Positions 24,236 to 34,864 of a stretch of 64,000 nt of DNA are shown here, one piece after another. The translations under genes and the position numbers were made by a program. The stretch spans positions 6,402,501 to 6,466,500 of the forward strand of contig CANTUQ010000037.1 of NCBI GenBank assembly GCA_947683425.1, given 5' to 3'. Position 1 is the stretch's first letter; each line of letters begins with the position of its first letter. The notes under the pieces are model-generated. The model worked only from the letters and a program-made list of their open reading frames with translations, was not told the origin of the DNA and searched no databases. The stretch comes from Excoecaria cochinchinensis (Eukaryota; Streptophyta; Magnoliopsida; Malpighiales; Euphorbiaceae).

Positions 24236-24454
24236 GGGCAGAGCTAAACGGGCCTTCTTCCCTATGGGTTTCATTTGGGCGGGTTTAAATGGGTAAGTGT
24301 TTAATTGGGTTGGGTTTGGGTTATTTTTTATTGGGCGGGGTTTTTGGGCCTGGGCCAAATTTGCCACCTCTAGATTTGAGTCATAAATTTAACATTATGT
24401 AGCATTCTTTTTACTTTGTTTTTTCATTCTATTTATTTACTTGATTGTTTATCC

Positions 24455-24455
<1 letters not shown>

Positions 24456-24523
<68 letters not shown>
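24456..24523. repeat. (TTA)n microsatellite
   Basis: About 22 uninterrupted TTA units lie within solo LTR copy A, just right of hAT-B1. Confidence 0.95.
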
Positions 24524-25599
24524 TATGTTTTTATGTGTTAATTTATTAATATGTTAATTTATTTGTTTTATTATGTCATTTAATTTATTTTTCATTCATA
24601 ATGCATTTTATTTTATTTTTTATTTATTTTAATTGATTTTTATTATTTTATGTATTTAATTAATTTTTTTAATTTAATTACTAACATTAATTTTATTTGT
24701 CTTTATTTTTTGTTTCAACACTTATTTTTTTTTATATTTGAGCACCCTGCGAGCGAATGGAGAGATCCGGGAGATTTATTTTGGGTTGATTTATTATTTT
24801 ATTTGCTTTTTATCATTTTTTCTTTATTTTGCCTTTTATTTATTTGTCATGTAATTTATAATAAATTTATTTATTTTCTGTATATTAAAAAGAAAACCAC
24901 AAAAATATTTTTATTAAAAAATTTGGGATTTTTTCTCATAAAATAGGACCAATATTCTAATTTTAACCAAAAAAATTCACTTTTAAAAGAAGAGTTAATT
25001 TTCTGAAAATAGAATCACTCATCCCGGTTTTCTCAATATTCATCCAAAAATAACTATTCATTTTTTTAAGTGAACATGAAGGAATCAATATTCTTATGCC
25101 AAGTAAATATCCTGTTTTATGTATATTATTTGTTTATTTGTTTATTTTAATTTTATATTTTAGGGGATTGCATTTTTTGTCCCAATTTTATTTTGTTCTT
25201 TAATTATTTTATTTTCACTTTTCTTTACCGCTTTCCTACGATACTTGACGTGCGGTTTAAATTTTAATGCATGAGCTTGTGAGAGAGAGATAAATTTAAT
25301 ATTAAAAACTCATTTATAATTAACCAAGAAATTAATAAAAGTAAAGTTCCCAATTACTCTCTAGTGCAAACTCTCGAGATTAGACGAACTTTCTCAATTT
25401 CTTGTAAATTGGGCAGCGACTCCGAAATAACTCAAAGGTGCCTAAACGTTTTATGGGATTAGATGAACATTTCCAATATTCTATTAGATAGGGATTCCAT
25501 AATATTTCATGTTGCCCAAAATCTAGACGCAAACCCTCTCAGATCCTAAAAACAGGCCCTCCAGGAAACATAGCGGGTTTCGGCGCGTGTCACAGAGTT

Positions 25600-26720
25600 T
25601 TATTTAGAATAGCTCTAATTAAAACTCGGTTGATAATGTAGCTTGATGTGTTCACAGTTTCAGCCCAAAAAAAAAAAACTTTGGAAGGTCATTCTCATTT
25701 AGCATGGTTCTTGCCATCTCCTGTAGTATTCTATTTTTTCGCTCTACCACTCCATTCTATTATGAAGTTCTTGGTGCATTTTCTATTCCTTCCTTTGAGC
25801 AGAATTTTTCAAACTCTTTGTTCACAAATTCTCCTCCATTATCATTTCGGATCTTGATGATATGATATCCCTTTTCATTTTGAATTTTCTTTGCTGGCCT
25901 TTTGAAAGCCCAAGTGTCTCATGTTTAAGTGCAAGAAAGAGTGTCTACTTAAAATGTGAGTAATCATCAATTACAAACACAAAACTCTTCCTTTTAGACT
26001 AGATGGTGAAATTGGTCCAAATAAATCCATATGTTACATTTTTAAGCATTTCTTAGTTGAAATTTCTTTTTTAGATTTAAATGAACTTCTAATTTGCTAA
26101 CCAAGTTGACATGCTTTACGCACATATTTTTTATTGAATTTAATTTTAGGCAAGCCAATAACTAGATCCTTTTTAGATAAATTTTCATTAGCATGTAAAC
26201 TTGCATGACTTAGTCTTTTATGCCATAACCAATTCTAATCATCATTTGAAATTAAGCAAGTTGAATTATTATTTTCATTTTCATCTAAGCTTACTTAATA
26301 GATATTTCCAATTCTGTAACCAGTTAGAATGGTTTTACCTAATTTTGCATCTTCAACTTTGCAGTCATTTATTTCAAAGATAACCCTTTGATTTTTATCA
26401 CATAACTGGCTTACACTTAGAAGATTATATTTCAATCCCTTCACAAGTGAAACGTTTTCGATATGTGGGTTAATTCCAATAGTTCCAACTCTAATAATTT
26501 TGCCTTGATTTTTATCACAAAAACTGACAGTCTCTCCATCTTTCATAGAGAGTTCAACAAACTTCTTTTTGTCCTATGTCATATGTCTTGAACAACCACT
26601 ATCGAGATTCCATTTGTTGTTCACGTTGCTCTTTAGAAAAACTTCATTTTAGTCTTCTTCAACTTTGGTTTCTTCAATATTTCCCAGATCAGTACCGTGT
26701 TCCATTTTTTCATCTGAAAC
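25600..26720 (-). pseudogene. copia-1 protease motif and integrase, degenerate; gag missing
   Basis: On the minus strand from about 26700 a short frame with several stops reaches WNLDSGCSRHMT (26610-26575), the copia protease active-site motif. Next is the GAG-pre-integrase region (MKDGETVSF to TGYRIGNIY, 26546-26295). The integrase zinc finger is seen as WHKRLSHASLHANENLSKK and then a C-x-x-x-C region (26230-26110). The core is recognisable as RNDNGGEFVNKEFEKFC (25850-25800) and ends at VINRVLIRAILNKT where solo LTR A was inserted. Only about 120 bases separate the primer site from the protease region, so the whole capsid-coding part of gag has been lost. Several stops are present. Confidence 0.85.
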
Positions 26721-26830
26721 AGCCATCGAACTAACATCTTTTGAGTTTTGATTGCTCAATTCTGATTATAGATTTGTTCCATCCATTTGAATGGATCTCT
26801 CTAAGTGGTTAAACCTGTAACCAAAGAGAC

Positions 26831-26846
26831 ATGCTCTAATACCAAA
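26831..26846 (-). promoter_or_regulatory. copia-1 primer-binding site
   Basis: The minus strand reads TTTGGTATTAGAGCAT directly after the 5' LTR. This differs by one base from TTTGGTATCAGAGC, the usual copia site complementary to the 3' end of initiator methionine tRNA. Confidence 0.8.
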
Positions 26847-27901
26847 TGTGAGTCCCAAATATATGATCTAAAGGGGGGGGGGGGTGAGTATATCATTTCA
26901 AAATTTTCTTGAACTAAAACAGATAAGAACATATACAATTTTTAAAGAAAAACACCAAGATCATAATAAATCCATTTCATGCATTTAACTTAAATTATTT
27001 TAATCAACCTTTTTCCAATATTAAATAGATGCATGGACGAAACTTTTGATAGGAAAAAGTCATATTAAAAATTGCTAAAATTTATGCAAAAATTATTTTT
27101 TCTCGTGTTTTTCTAAAACTGAATTTCTTAACTTTGTTCTATAGAATAGAGCACGTAAAAGACATAGAATAGATAGTTTTAGCACAGCTTAAATATATAG
27201 AACACGAATTTAAAGAGAGTAAGCGATAGAGAAATTTAACACCGCGATTTATAGAGGTTCTACTACTGCTTATATTCTCTCTTTAAGACAACTCATCTTA
27301 AGAGTTTATCTCTTTCTAGTGTGAGTCTGTTTAGCGATCAAGAGTTAAAAGCCTATTACAAGTTTTTCTACCAAGTAAAAAGACCAAAACACTTATCCTT
27401 TTTTTTTCTAAGTAAAAGAACCTAAACACTTATTAGTTTATTTTCTTAGTCTCTAGCAACCTAACCTTACTTTTATCTCACAAATTTAATAAACATCACT
27501 AACATTATTATAATAAAAACTATAATCATATTGAGGGGAAGTGATCGTGAAGGCTCATGGTGGAATGAAAACTTACAAACAAATTATAGCACACTAAGAA
27601 AAGATGTTTTCACTCTTATGTTGGAACACCTCGACCAAAATTCATTTTATAGCCAAATAAAAATAGCCATTGTGTCACACCCTGTTTGCCCCTTAGTAGT
27701 ATGAGCCTGTCTTTGTGAGCATGCATTTGCATGTGTTCGGCATATTGATAATTTGAAAATATATGTTGTTTTTATATGAATTTCCAGCTTACTTTTGAGT
27801 TTAAAAGTTCCTAATTCAGTATATTTTTGTTAAAGTTTTACTAGATATTGTCTGATATACTAAATTAAGATTTTATGTTATTTTTGGAGCTTTTAGGAAG
27901 C

Positions 27902-28180
27902 TTACACGGCAGTAAGGAAAATCCATACCACCGTGTACCACGAAAATGTGACAATGCAGATGAAGGGACTTACACGGCGGTAAGGAACATCCATACCGCC
28001 GTGTACCACGAGAATCAACACTTACGTAAGGAGTTACACGGCGGTGAGGCATTCTCATACCGCCGTGTAAGTCGTAAAAATTCCAACATTTGCGGCGCTG
28101 GACACGGGGAGCAAAAATTCAAATTTGTTGACCAGAAGCCGTTTACACGGCGGTGATAGACTCCCATACCGCCGTGTAAC
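27902..28180 (+). repeat. Athila-2 5' LTR hairpin array, four units
   Basis: Units start near 27902, 27970, 28032 and 28142. Each has the form TTACACGGCGGT - about 13-base loop - ATACCGCCGTGTAA. They lie 156-434 bases from the start of the LTR, the same offset as the unrelated hairpins of Athila-1. Confidence 0.9.
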
Positions 28181-28783
28181 ATGCATATAAACAAGATCTG
28201 CACAAAATCAAAGACTTGGAGGCCATCTTTTGACTTTGAACTGTTATTTAGGGACTGAAGTTAGACATTAGGGGGAGGATTTTTTCGCTGGGAACAAAAG
28301 TACATTTATTTTCTCTGCAACTTAAGTTAAGATTTTTCATATAGTTTTAGAATTAATTTAAGCTGTTGTTATTTAAATCTGGGAGAAATAATCAGAAATA
28401 GTTGAAGGTTATTATTCATTTTTGAAGTTTTGAGAACAGATTGAACGGGAAGAACATCAATTTTATTATTGTAAGAATTTCATTTTCAGATCTCAAATGG
28501 GTAATACCAACTTCTCTCTATTTAATTCAGTTTTTATTTCAATTATGAGTGAGTAGTTCCTTTTCTTGTTAAGGGATGCCTTGAATCCCTAATAACCATG
28601 TGAATGCTTTGTGTGGATTGATTTATGCATATGCTTCAGTTTTATCTTCTCTGAATTAATCTGTTTGTTATTGAAATTAATGCAAGTTTTAGATTGATAT
28701 ACTGTGATAATCTTTGACTGTAATTCGTTTCATGAACTTACACATACTATGTTCTATTTCTATCGATTTTCATGGATTTGATG

Positions 28784-28980
28784 AATCCTGGATGGTAGTT
28801 AAATCTGTGGATCTCTATTTTAATAGGTTCAGAATTGTAGAAGATAATTGAGTTTTGATATCTGAATCCGGGATGGTAGGATCATCTTAACTTAGGACTT
28901 AAGACCTGTTTTGATGCTAATATATGTGCTGAATCCGGGATGGTAAGTACACGTGTTAGAGAAGCTGGATCCGAAAGGCA
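28784..28980 (+). repeat. Four CCGGGATGG-type motifs in the Athila-2 LTR
   Basis: GAATCCTGGATGGTAG (28783), GAATCCGGGATGGTAG (28864), GAATCCGGGATGGTAAG (28931) and GGATCCGAAAGGCAGG (28968) recur in otherwise different sequence. Athila-1 has four CCGGAATGG motifs in the corresponding part of its LTR. Confidence 0.75.
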
Positions 28981-29333
28981 GGCTATGGTATAGGCTAGGT
29001 TGTTCACTGATTTGCATATGTGATTGATGAGTTTGAGTATTTACATGGCACTATTGGGGAGGATGGGTATTCCTTGGCAAGATCTTTTAGTTATTTTCAT
29101 CAAATCTGTATTGGTATTAAGTCTGTTAATATTCTTTAATTAGTTATTTTATCAATTACAGTACTTAATTTTCACCTTAAATAATTCATCACATCAAACA
29201 ATTGGGAATTCTTTAGCATACATTTAATTGCTGAAATTTACGCAACTCAGTCCCTTGGGTTCGATAACTTGTGGTCTTAATTATACATCACTATATTACT
29301 TGCCGATTCAGTACGCTTGCTGAGGTCGCGTCA

Positions 29334-29358
29334 AGTTTTTGGCGCCGTTGCCGGGGAC
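29334..29358 (+). promoter_or_regulatory. Athila-2 primer-binding site
   Basis: TTTTTGGCGCCGTTGCCGGG directly follows the LTR. TGGCGCCGTTGCCGGGG is the site typical of Athila/Tat elements, reported as complementary to an aspartate tRNA 3' end; the tRNA identity is from memory of the family. Confidence 0.85.
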
Positions 29359-29369
29359 AGGTGTTGTTA

Positions 29370-29437
29370 GTAAGTTTTGATTCTTATTTGTATGTGTTTT
29401 TATTTTTCTGATTTCACTATTTTTTTATTCTTTTCAG
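29370..29437 (+). other. Possible leader intron of Athila-2
   Basis: GTAAGT at 29370-29375 is a consensus donor, and a T-rich tract ending in ttttcag (29437) is a consensus acceptor 13 bases before the gag ATG at 29451. A 68-base intron is short for plants. The same donor could instead join the acceptor before the third ORF at 36315. Inference only. Confidence 0.35.
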
Positions 29438-29450
29438 GCAGTTGTGGTGT

Positions 29451-30960
29451 ATGAGCAGATTGAGGCATTTAAAAGTAGCACCCTACGACCCTGAGATCGA
29501 GAGAACTTTGCATCAATGCAGGAGAGCCAACAGAGATAACAACATGGACAACGATCCTCTCCCTATTGATGAAATTCCTCCCGAGAACGAACAAGTGCCA
29601 CGAGCACAAGAAGAGATGCCGGGTAATTATGGAGAAGAAGTCCCAAGGCAAAGGACAATAAGAGACTATGCTGTACCAAGATGGAATGAGGATCACAGGA
29701 CAATTGTGTTGCCTAGAGGAATGCAATTTGAACTCAAACCAGCAACCATTACTATGGTGCAAAGAAACCAGTTTTCAGGATCAGAATTGGAGGATCCTGC
29801 ATAGCATTTAGATATATTTTTGGAGGTCAGTGACACAGTTCAGATACCGGGTGTCACTTCTGATGCAGTAAGGTTGAAATTGTTCCCATTTACTTTGATT
29901 GGAAAAGCAAGGGATTGGTTGCAGATGTTACCAAGTCAATCAATAAGATCATGGGAGCAATTACAAGAGAAATTCTTAATGAGATTTTTCCCTCCCACCA
30001 AGACTGCAAGAATTCGTAACAGCATTATGGGTTTTGCTTAAATGAATGAAGAGCCTTTTCATGAGGCTTGGGAAAGATTTAGGAGATTATTGAGAAGCTG
30101 TCCGCACCATGAGATAGCTGTACATCAATTGATGACTTTATTCTATGCTGGAGTTACCCCACAGACAAGGTCACTTTTGGATGCATCATCAGGAGGTTCC
30201 TTTTTGAATAGGTTGCCAGAAGAAGCTTTTCTTATGTTGGATGAGATGGCAGCAAATGATGCTCAATGGGCTGCTCCAAGATCAATTCCAAAAAGGCAAG
30301 GAATACACAATGTGGATGAAGTATCAATGCTGAAGGCACAGATAGAATCAATGCAGAAGGAGATGAGTGGATTGAAGGTTCGAAATGTGTCCTCAGTCTC
30401 TCAAGAGAATGGGCAGTATGAAAGCGGTCAATATAGTCAAGAAGGTGGAACCATGGGAGATGTAAATGCTGTAGGAGACTACCGCAGGAATGACCCTTAC
30501 AGCAACACTTATAACCCAGGTTGGAGGAACCACCCTAACTTCTCTTGGAAGGATGAAAATCAGAATGCGTCATCTTCTCAACCACAAGGGAGAGCCCCTT
30601 TCAGTCAAAACATGCATCATAACCATAATCAGTCATACCAACATCAATCGTCCACTCAATACCAAGCACCATATCCATCGAACTATAACCAAGGGCAGGG
30701 TTCAAACCAATCCCATACTCAAACTTATCACCCACCGAGATATCAACCAAGGCCACCTGTTCAAGAAAAGAAGCCAAACCTTGAAGATATGTTGGCCAAT
30801 TTCATAAACACTCAACAGCAATTTGTGAATAGCGAGCAACAGTTTATGTCTAATCAAGAAACAAGGTGGAAATCTCAAGAACAATGGAACCGAAATCAAG
30901 ACGCATCAATGAGAAATTTAGAAACTCAATTGGGACAGCTTGCAAATTCTGTGTCTCAAA
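29451..30960 (+). pseudogene. Athila-2 gag, two premature stops
   Basis: The best start is ATG at 29451 (MSRLRHLKVAPYDPEIERTL). The capsid domain (Retrotrans_gag) is recognisable from GSELEDPA through VRLKLFPFTLIGKARDWL, EKFLMRFFPPTKTARIRNSI and EPFHEAWERFRRLLRSCPHH. A Gln/Asn/His/Pro-rich tail with PNFSWKDENQ and VQEKKPNLEDMLANFI follows. Two in-frame stops interrupt it: TAG at 29802 and TAA at 30039. At both sites Athila-1 has Gln in the aligned position (PAQHLG, HQMNEE), so each is a single C-to-T change. Gag is fused in frame to the protease-RT part. Without the stops it would form the capsid of the virus-like particle. Confidence 0.9.
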
Positions 30961-32657
30961 GACAACCAGGAACATTTCCATCAAATGTGGACCGAAATCC
31001 TAAGGAAGAGGCGAAAGCAATCATGTTGAGAAGTGGCAGAGAGATGGCACCAAGAGAAGACCAAGGTAAAAATTCTTCACCATCCACAAGTAAGGAGGAG
31101 CCAACACGGGAGGTAAGTAATCCTGATTCTAAGGTAGAGATTAATGAAAACACTCCTAAAAATGATAAGGGTAAAAGTATAGTGAATCCTAGAGTAGAGG
31201 ATCTTGATATCAATATATTGCCATTTTCTGCTGTAGCTAAAAAGGAAAAGAAGAATGAGCAATTGGCTAAATTTTTAGAAATGTTTAAGAAACTACATAT
31301 TAATCTACCATTTGCTGAAGCTTTAGCTCACATGCCTAACTATGCTAAATTCATGAAAGAATTATGTTCCAATAAAAAGAAATTAGAAGGGCATGGAACT
31401 GTGCAGCTTACAGAAAATTGCAGTGCATTGATAATGAACAAAATTCCTGAAAAATTGGACGATCCAGGTAGTTTCACTTTACCCTGTGAAATTGGTGAAG
31501 ATTTTAATGGAAATGCTTTATGTGATTTGGGTGCGAGCATAAATTTGATGCCTTATTCTATTTACAGGAAGCTGAATCTTGGAGAGCTCAAGGAAACTAG
31601 AATGAGACTCCAACTTGCAGATAGGTCGGTAAGGAGACCCAAAGGAGTGATTGAAGATCTATTGGTGAAAGTGGGGAAATTTATTTTTCCAGTAGATTTT
31701 GTAGTAATGGAAATGGAAGAGGATCGGAAGGTACCATTGATTGTGGGAAGACCATTTCTAAATACAGCAAAGGCGCTGATTGATGTACATGGTCAGACGG
31801 TCACATTGAGATTCAATGATGAGAAGGTAGTGGTGGATATGAACAAGGCTCAAAAGTATCCATTGGGTGATGTGGAGGAGTCTGTTTATTTTATGGATGC
31901 AGTAGATGAGTGTATAGAGGAAGTACAAGAAAAGGTTGTGGGAGCTGATGCAGTGGATGTGAGCTTAATACATTCATTGGAGGATGAAAAATTGGAAAAA
32001 AAAATAGATGGAGAAGTAATAGCAGCTGTAGAAAAAGAAGATGGAAAAGAGGAAGTACAGCAAGAAGAGTTTAAGCCAAAAGAGGGGGATTCAAATTCTG
32101 AACTTAAACCCCTTCCTTCTCATTTAAAATATGTATTTTTAGAAGATGAGAAAAAGCCAGTGATCATTTCTTCTTTACTGACAGATATCGAGGAGAAAAT
32201 GCTGCTTGAGGTGCTGAAAAAGCACAAGGGAGCCATTGGATGGGAAACCTCAGATTTTAAAGGGATTGACCCAAGTTACTGCACACATCGAATTCTGATG
32301 GAAGAAGAATGTAAGCCGGTTGCTCAACCTCAAAGGAGACTTAATCCGGCAATGCAAGAGGTAGTGAAGAAGGAGGTACTGAAACTCCTTGATTCAGGTA
32401 TTATCTATCCTATTTCTGACAGTAAGTGGGTTAGCCCAGTACAGTGCGTGCCTAAGAAGGGGGGGATGACTGTGGTTAAAAATGAGCTGAATGAATTGAT
32501 TCCAACTCTTTTAGATGGGTACTCGGGATATTTACAAATCCCTATAGCCCCTGAAGACCAAGAGAAAATAACTTTTACTTGCCCTATGGCACATTCGCCT
32601 ATAGGAGAATGCCGTTCGGATTATGTAATGCACCGGCTACGTTTCAGCGGTGTATGA
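30961..32657 (+). pseudogene. Athila-2 protease and N-terminal reverse transcriptase
   Basis: This is the continuation of the frame open from 30042. The aspartic protease has its active site at ALCDLGASINLMPY (about residue 495 of that frame) and IVGRPFLNTAKALIDVHG. A Glu/Lys-rich linker leads to LPSHLKYVFL and then RT, which starts at RRLNPAMQEVVKKEVLKLL with VSPVQCVPKKGGMTVV. Compared with related elements the block between NELIPT and LLDGYSGYLQI is missing, an in-frame loss of a little over 100 bases that removes a conserved RT segment. About 25 codons later a single missing base near 32581 shifts the frame; RT continues in the next frame. The RT cannot be active as written. Confidence 0.9.
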
Positions 32658-34864
32658 TGGCTATTTTTCATGATTTCATAGAGAAATTTATGGAGGTTTT
32701 TATGGATGATTTCACTATTTATGGGGCTGACTTTGAAAATTGTTTAGAGTATCTTGATGTAGTGCTAGGGAGGTGTGAAAAAACCAACTTAGTACTAAAT
32801 TGGGAAAAATGCCACTTTATGGTGAGAGAAGGCATTGTACTTGGACATAAAATTTCTGAAAATGGGATAGAGGTCGATAAGGCCAAGGTAGAGGTGATAG
32901 AGAAGTTGCCACTCCCAACTAGTGTAAAGGGCATTAGGAGTTTCTTAGGGCATGCAGGGTTTTATCGTCGTTTTATCAAAGATTTTTCGAAAATTGCTAA
33001 ACCCTTGTCAAATCTGCTCATGAAAGATGCTCCTTTTCATTTTGACAGTGAATGTATGCTAGCTTTTGAAATTTTGAAGCAACGGCTAATTTCAGCTCCG
33101 GTAATTATATCTCCGGATTGGAATTTGCCGTTTGAATTGATGTGTGATGCTAGTGATTTTGCAGTTGGGGCAGTGCTTGGACAAAGGCGAGATAAAGTCT
33201 TTTGTGCAGTCTATTATGCCAGTCATACCTTGACAGGAGCACAGGTTAACTACACAACCACTGAGAAAGAACTCCTTGCAATTGTGTATGCTTTTGAGAA
33301 GTTCAGACCATACTTGCTGGGAGCAAAAATCGTGGTGTGGTCAGACCATGCAGCCTTGAGGCATTTGTTTGCAAAAAAAGAATCCAAGCCAAGGCTGATT
33401 AGATGGGTGCTGTTATTGCAAGAGTTTGATTTGGAAATCAAGGACAAGAAGGGAGCGGAAAATTTTGTAGCAGATCATTTATCGAGATTGGAGAGTGAAC
33501 ACATTGAAGAAGAGGAAATTTTGGATTTGTTTCCTGATGAACATATCTGTGCTTTATTTGCATGTGAAATTTCTGTTCCTTGGTTCTCTAATATAGCAAC
33601 CTTTCTTGCAGGAGGTTTTATGCCAAAAGACTTTACATGGCAACAAAGGAAGAAGCTGCGAGCTGATGCCAAACATTACATGTGGGACGACCCATACTTA
33701 TTCCGCTTGTGTGCCGATCAAGTAATAAGAAGGTGCATTTCAGATGGAGAAAAAGGAGAAATCATTAAGGCTTGTCATAGTGGGGAAGCTGGTGGCCATC
33801 ATGGGCCAAATCGGACGGTATCAAAAATTTTATCTTCTGGTTTTTATTGGCCTACCATGTTTAAAGATGTTCAAAGTTTTGTGAAAACATGTGATAGATG
33901 TCAACGGGTAGGAAATATTTCTAAGAAAGATGAAATGCCATTAACCAATATGCTTGAAGTGGAATTATTTGATGTGTGGGGGATAGATTTCATGGGGCCT
34001 TTTCCAATATCCTTTGGGTTTGAGTATATATTAGTAGCTGTGGATTATGTGAGTAAGTGGGTAGAAGCCATAGCTACTAAGACTTGCGATGCCAAAATTG
34101 TACTAGAATTCCTTAGGAGGAACATTTTCACTAGGTTTGGCATGCCAAAGGCCATAATTAGTGATGGGGGCAGGCATTTTGTTAATCATCAATTTACTGC
34201 CTTGTTGAAAAAATTTGGTGTGAGGCACAAAATTACCACCCCATATCATGCTCAAGCAAACGGACAGGTTGAGGTTTCTAATAGAGAACTCAAAACAATC
34301 CTAGAAAAGACTGTAAATTCATCTAGGAAGGATTGGTATTTGAGGCTGGATGAAGCTTTATGGGCCTATAGAACCGCATTCAAAACGCCTATAGGGTTAT
34401 CACCGTTTAAGCTAGTCTATGGTAAATCATGCCATCTCCCTGTCGAACTTGAACACAAAGCTTATTGGGCAACTAAATTTCTTAATTTTGATCTTAAGAG
34501 TGCAGGTGAGAAGAGACTTCTCCAGATGAATGAGTTGGAAGAATTATGATTTTGGTCATATCAACAAGCAGAGAAGTATAAGGAAAATACAAAGAAATGG
34601 CACGACAAGAAATTGGTCAGGAAGGAATTCACTCCAGGTATGAAAGTTCTTTTACATAACAGTCGATTAAGGTTATTTCCTGGAAAATTGAAGTCGCGAT
34701 GGACGGGACCATTTGAAGTTGTAAGTGTGACTGATTTTGGAGCTATCACGATCCGAAAGCACCCTGAGAGTGAGGAGTTTAAGGTAAATGGCCATCGATT
34801 AAAGCCCTATTTTGAGAACCGCGTTGAAATTACAGCGGTGACCATTACTTTAGAGGACGAATAA
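32579..34864 (+). pseudogene. Athila-2 reverse transcriptase (palm), RNase H and integrase
   Basis: The 656-residue frame opens with YGTFAYRRMPFGLCNAPATF. The RT catalytic pair is FMDDFTIYG (about residue 42). RNase H includes LMCDASDFAVGAVLGQ, TEKELLAIVYAFEKFRPYL and WSDHAALRHLF. The integrase has the HHCC finger (GGHHGPNRTVSKIL, then CDRCQRVG) and all three catalytic residues: Asp in GIDFMGPFP (about 469), Asp in ISDGGRHF (about 529) and Glu in GQVEVSNRE (about 565), with exactly 35 residues between the last two. TGA at 34547, where Athila-1 has Arg, ends the frame; the same frame resumes as the integrase C-terminus (FTPGMKVLLHNSRLRLF, RWTGPFEVV) to 34864. Without that stop the integrase looks intact. 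Confidence 0.93.

Larger units (their letters stand above)
21764..24372. mobile_element. hAT-B1, hAT-type DNA transposon (2.6 kb), no transposase seen
   Basis: Perfect 12-base terminal inverted repeats TAGAGGTGGCAA are flanked by the perfect 8-bp duplication gatttgag (21756-21763 and 24373-24380). Subterminal regions hold GGGTTGGG/GGGCGGGT-type repeats. The interior is AT-rich and has no recognisable hAT transposase. A short GA-rich zone near the right end (24030-24230) reads as a CT-rich leader on the minus strand. hAT-B2 at 57897-62264 is an inverted relative. Confidence 0.9.
20886..25594. mobile_element. Solo LTR (family L), copy A, with hAT-B1 inside
   Basis: It starts TGTAGACACCGGG and ends GGCGCGTGTCACA, flanked by the perfect 5-bp duplication gagtt (20881-20885, 25595-25599). 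Without the hAT at 21764-24372 it is 2.1 kb. No internal coding domain, second LTR, primer site or polypurine tract is visible, so it is best read as a solo LTR left by recombination between the two LTRs; a non-coding LARD-type element is the alternative. Copy B, inverted, is at 54501-56911. The GGCAGCGACTCC segment near 25412 resembles sequences common in large LTRs of plant Ty3/gypsy (Tat/Ogre-like) elements, but I cannot fix the lineage. Confidence 0.75.
27746..29333 (+). repeat. Athila-2 5' LTR
   Basis: It begins TGATAATTTG and ends GAGGTCGCGTCA, directly followed by the primer site. It holds four ACACGGCGGT hairpins at 27902-28180 and four CCGGGATGG-type motifs at 28784-28980. Its last 130 bases are related to the Athila-1 LTR. 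Confidence 0.95.

Noticed and set aside
20886..25594. A complete LTR retrotransposon with two LTRs
   Set aside because: Only one start and one end terminus of the LTR type are found and no internal domains; solo LTR is the simpler reading.
27873..28203. Overlapping frames on both strands in the Athila-2 LTR (also at 39458-39763)
   Set aside because: They come from the palindromic hairpin array, which tends to stay open in both directions; not conserved as protein.
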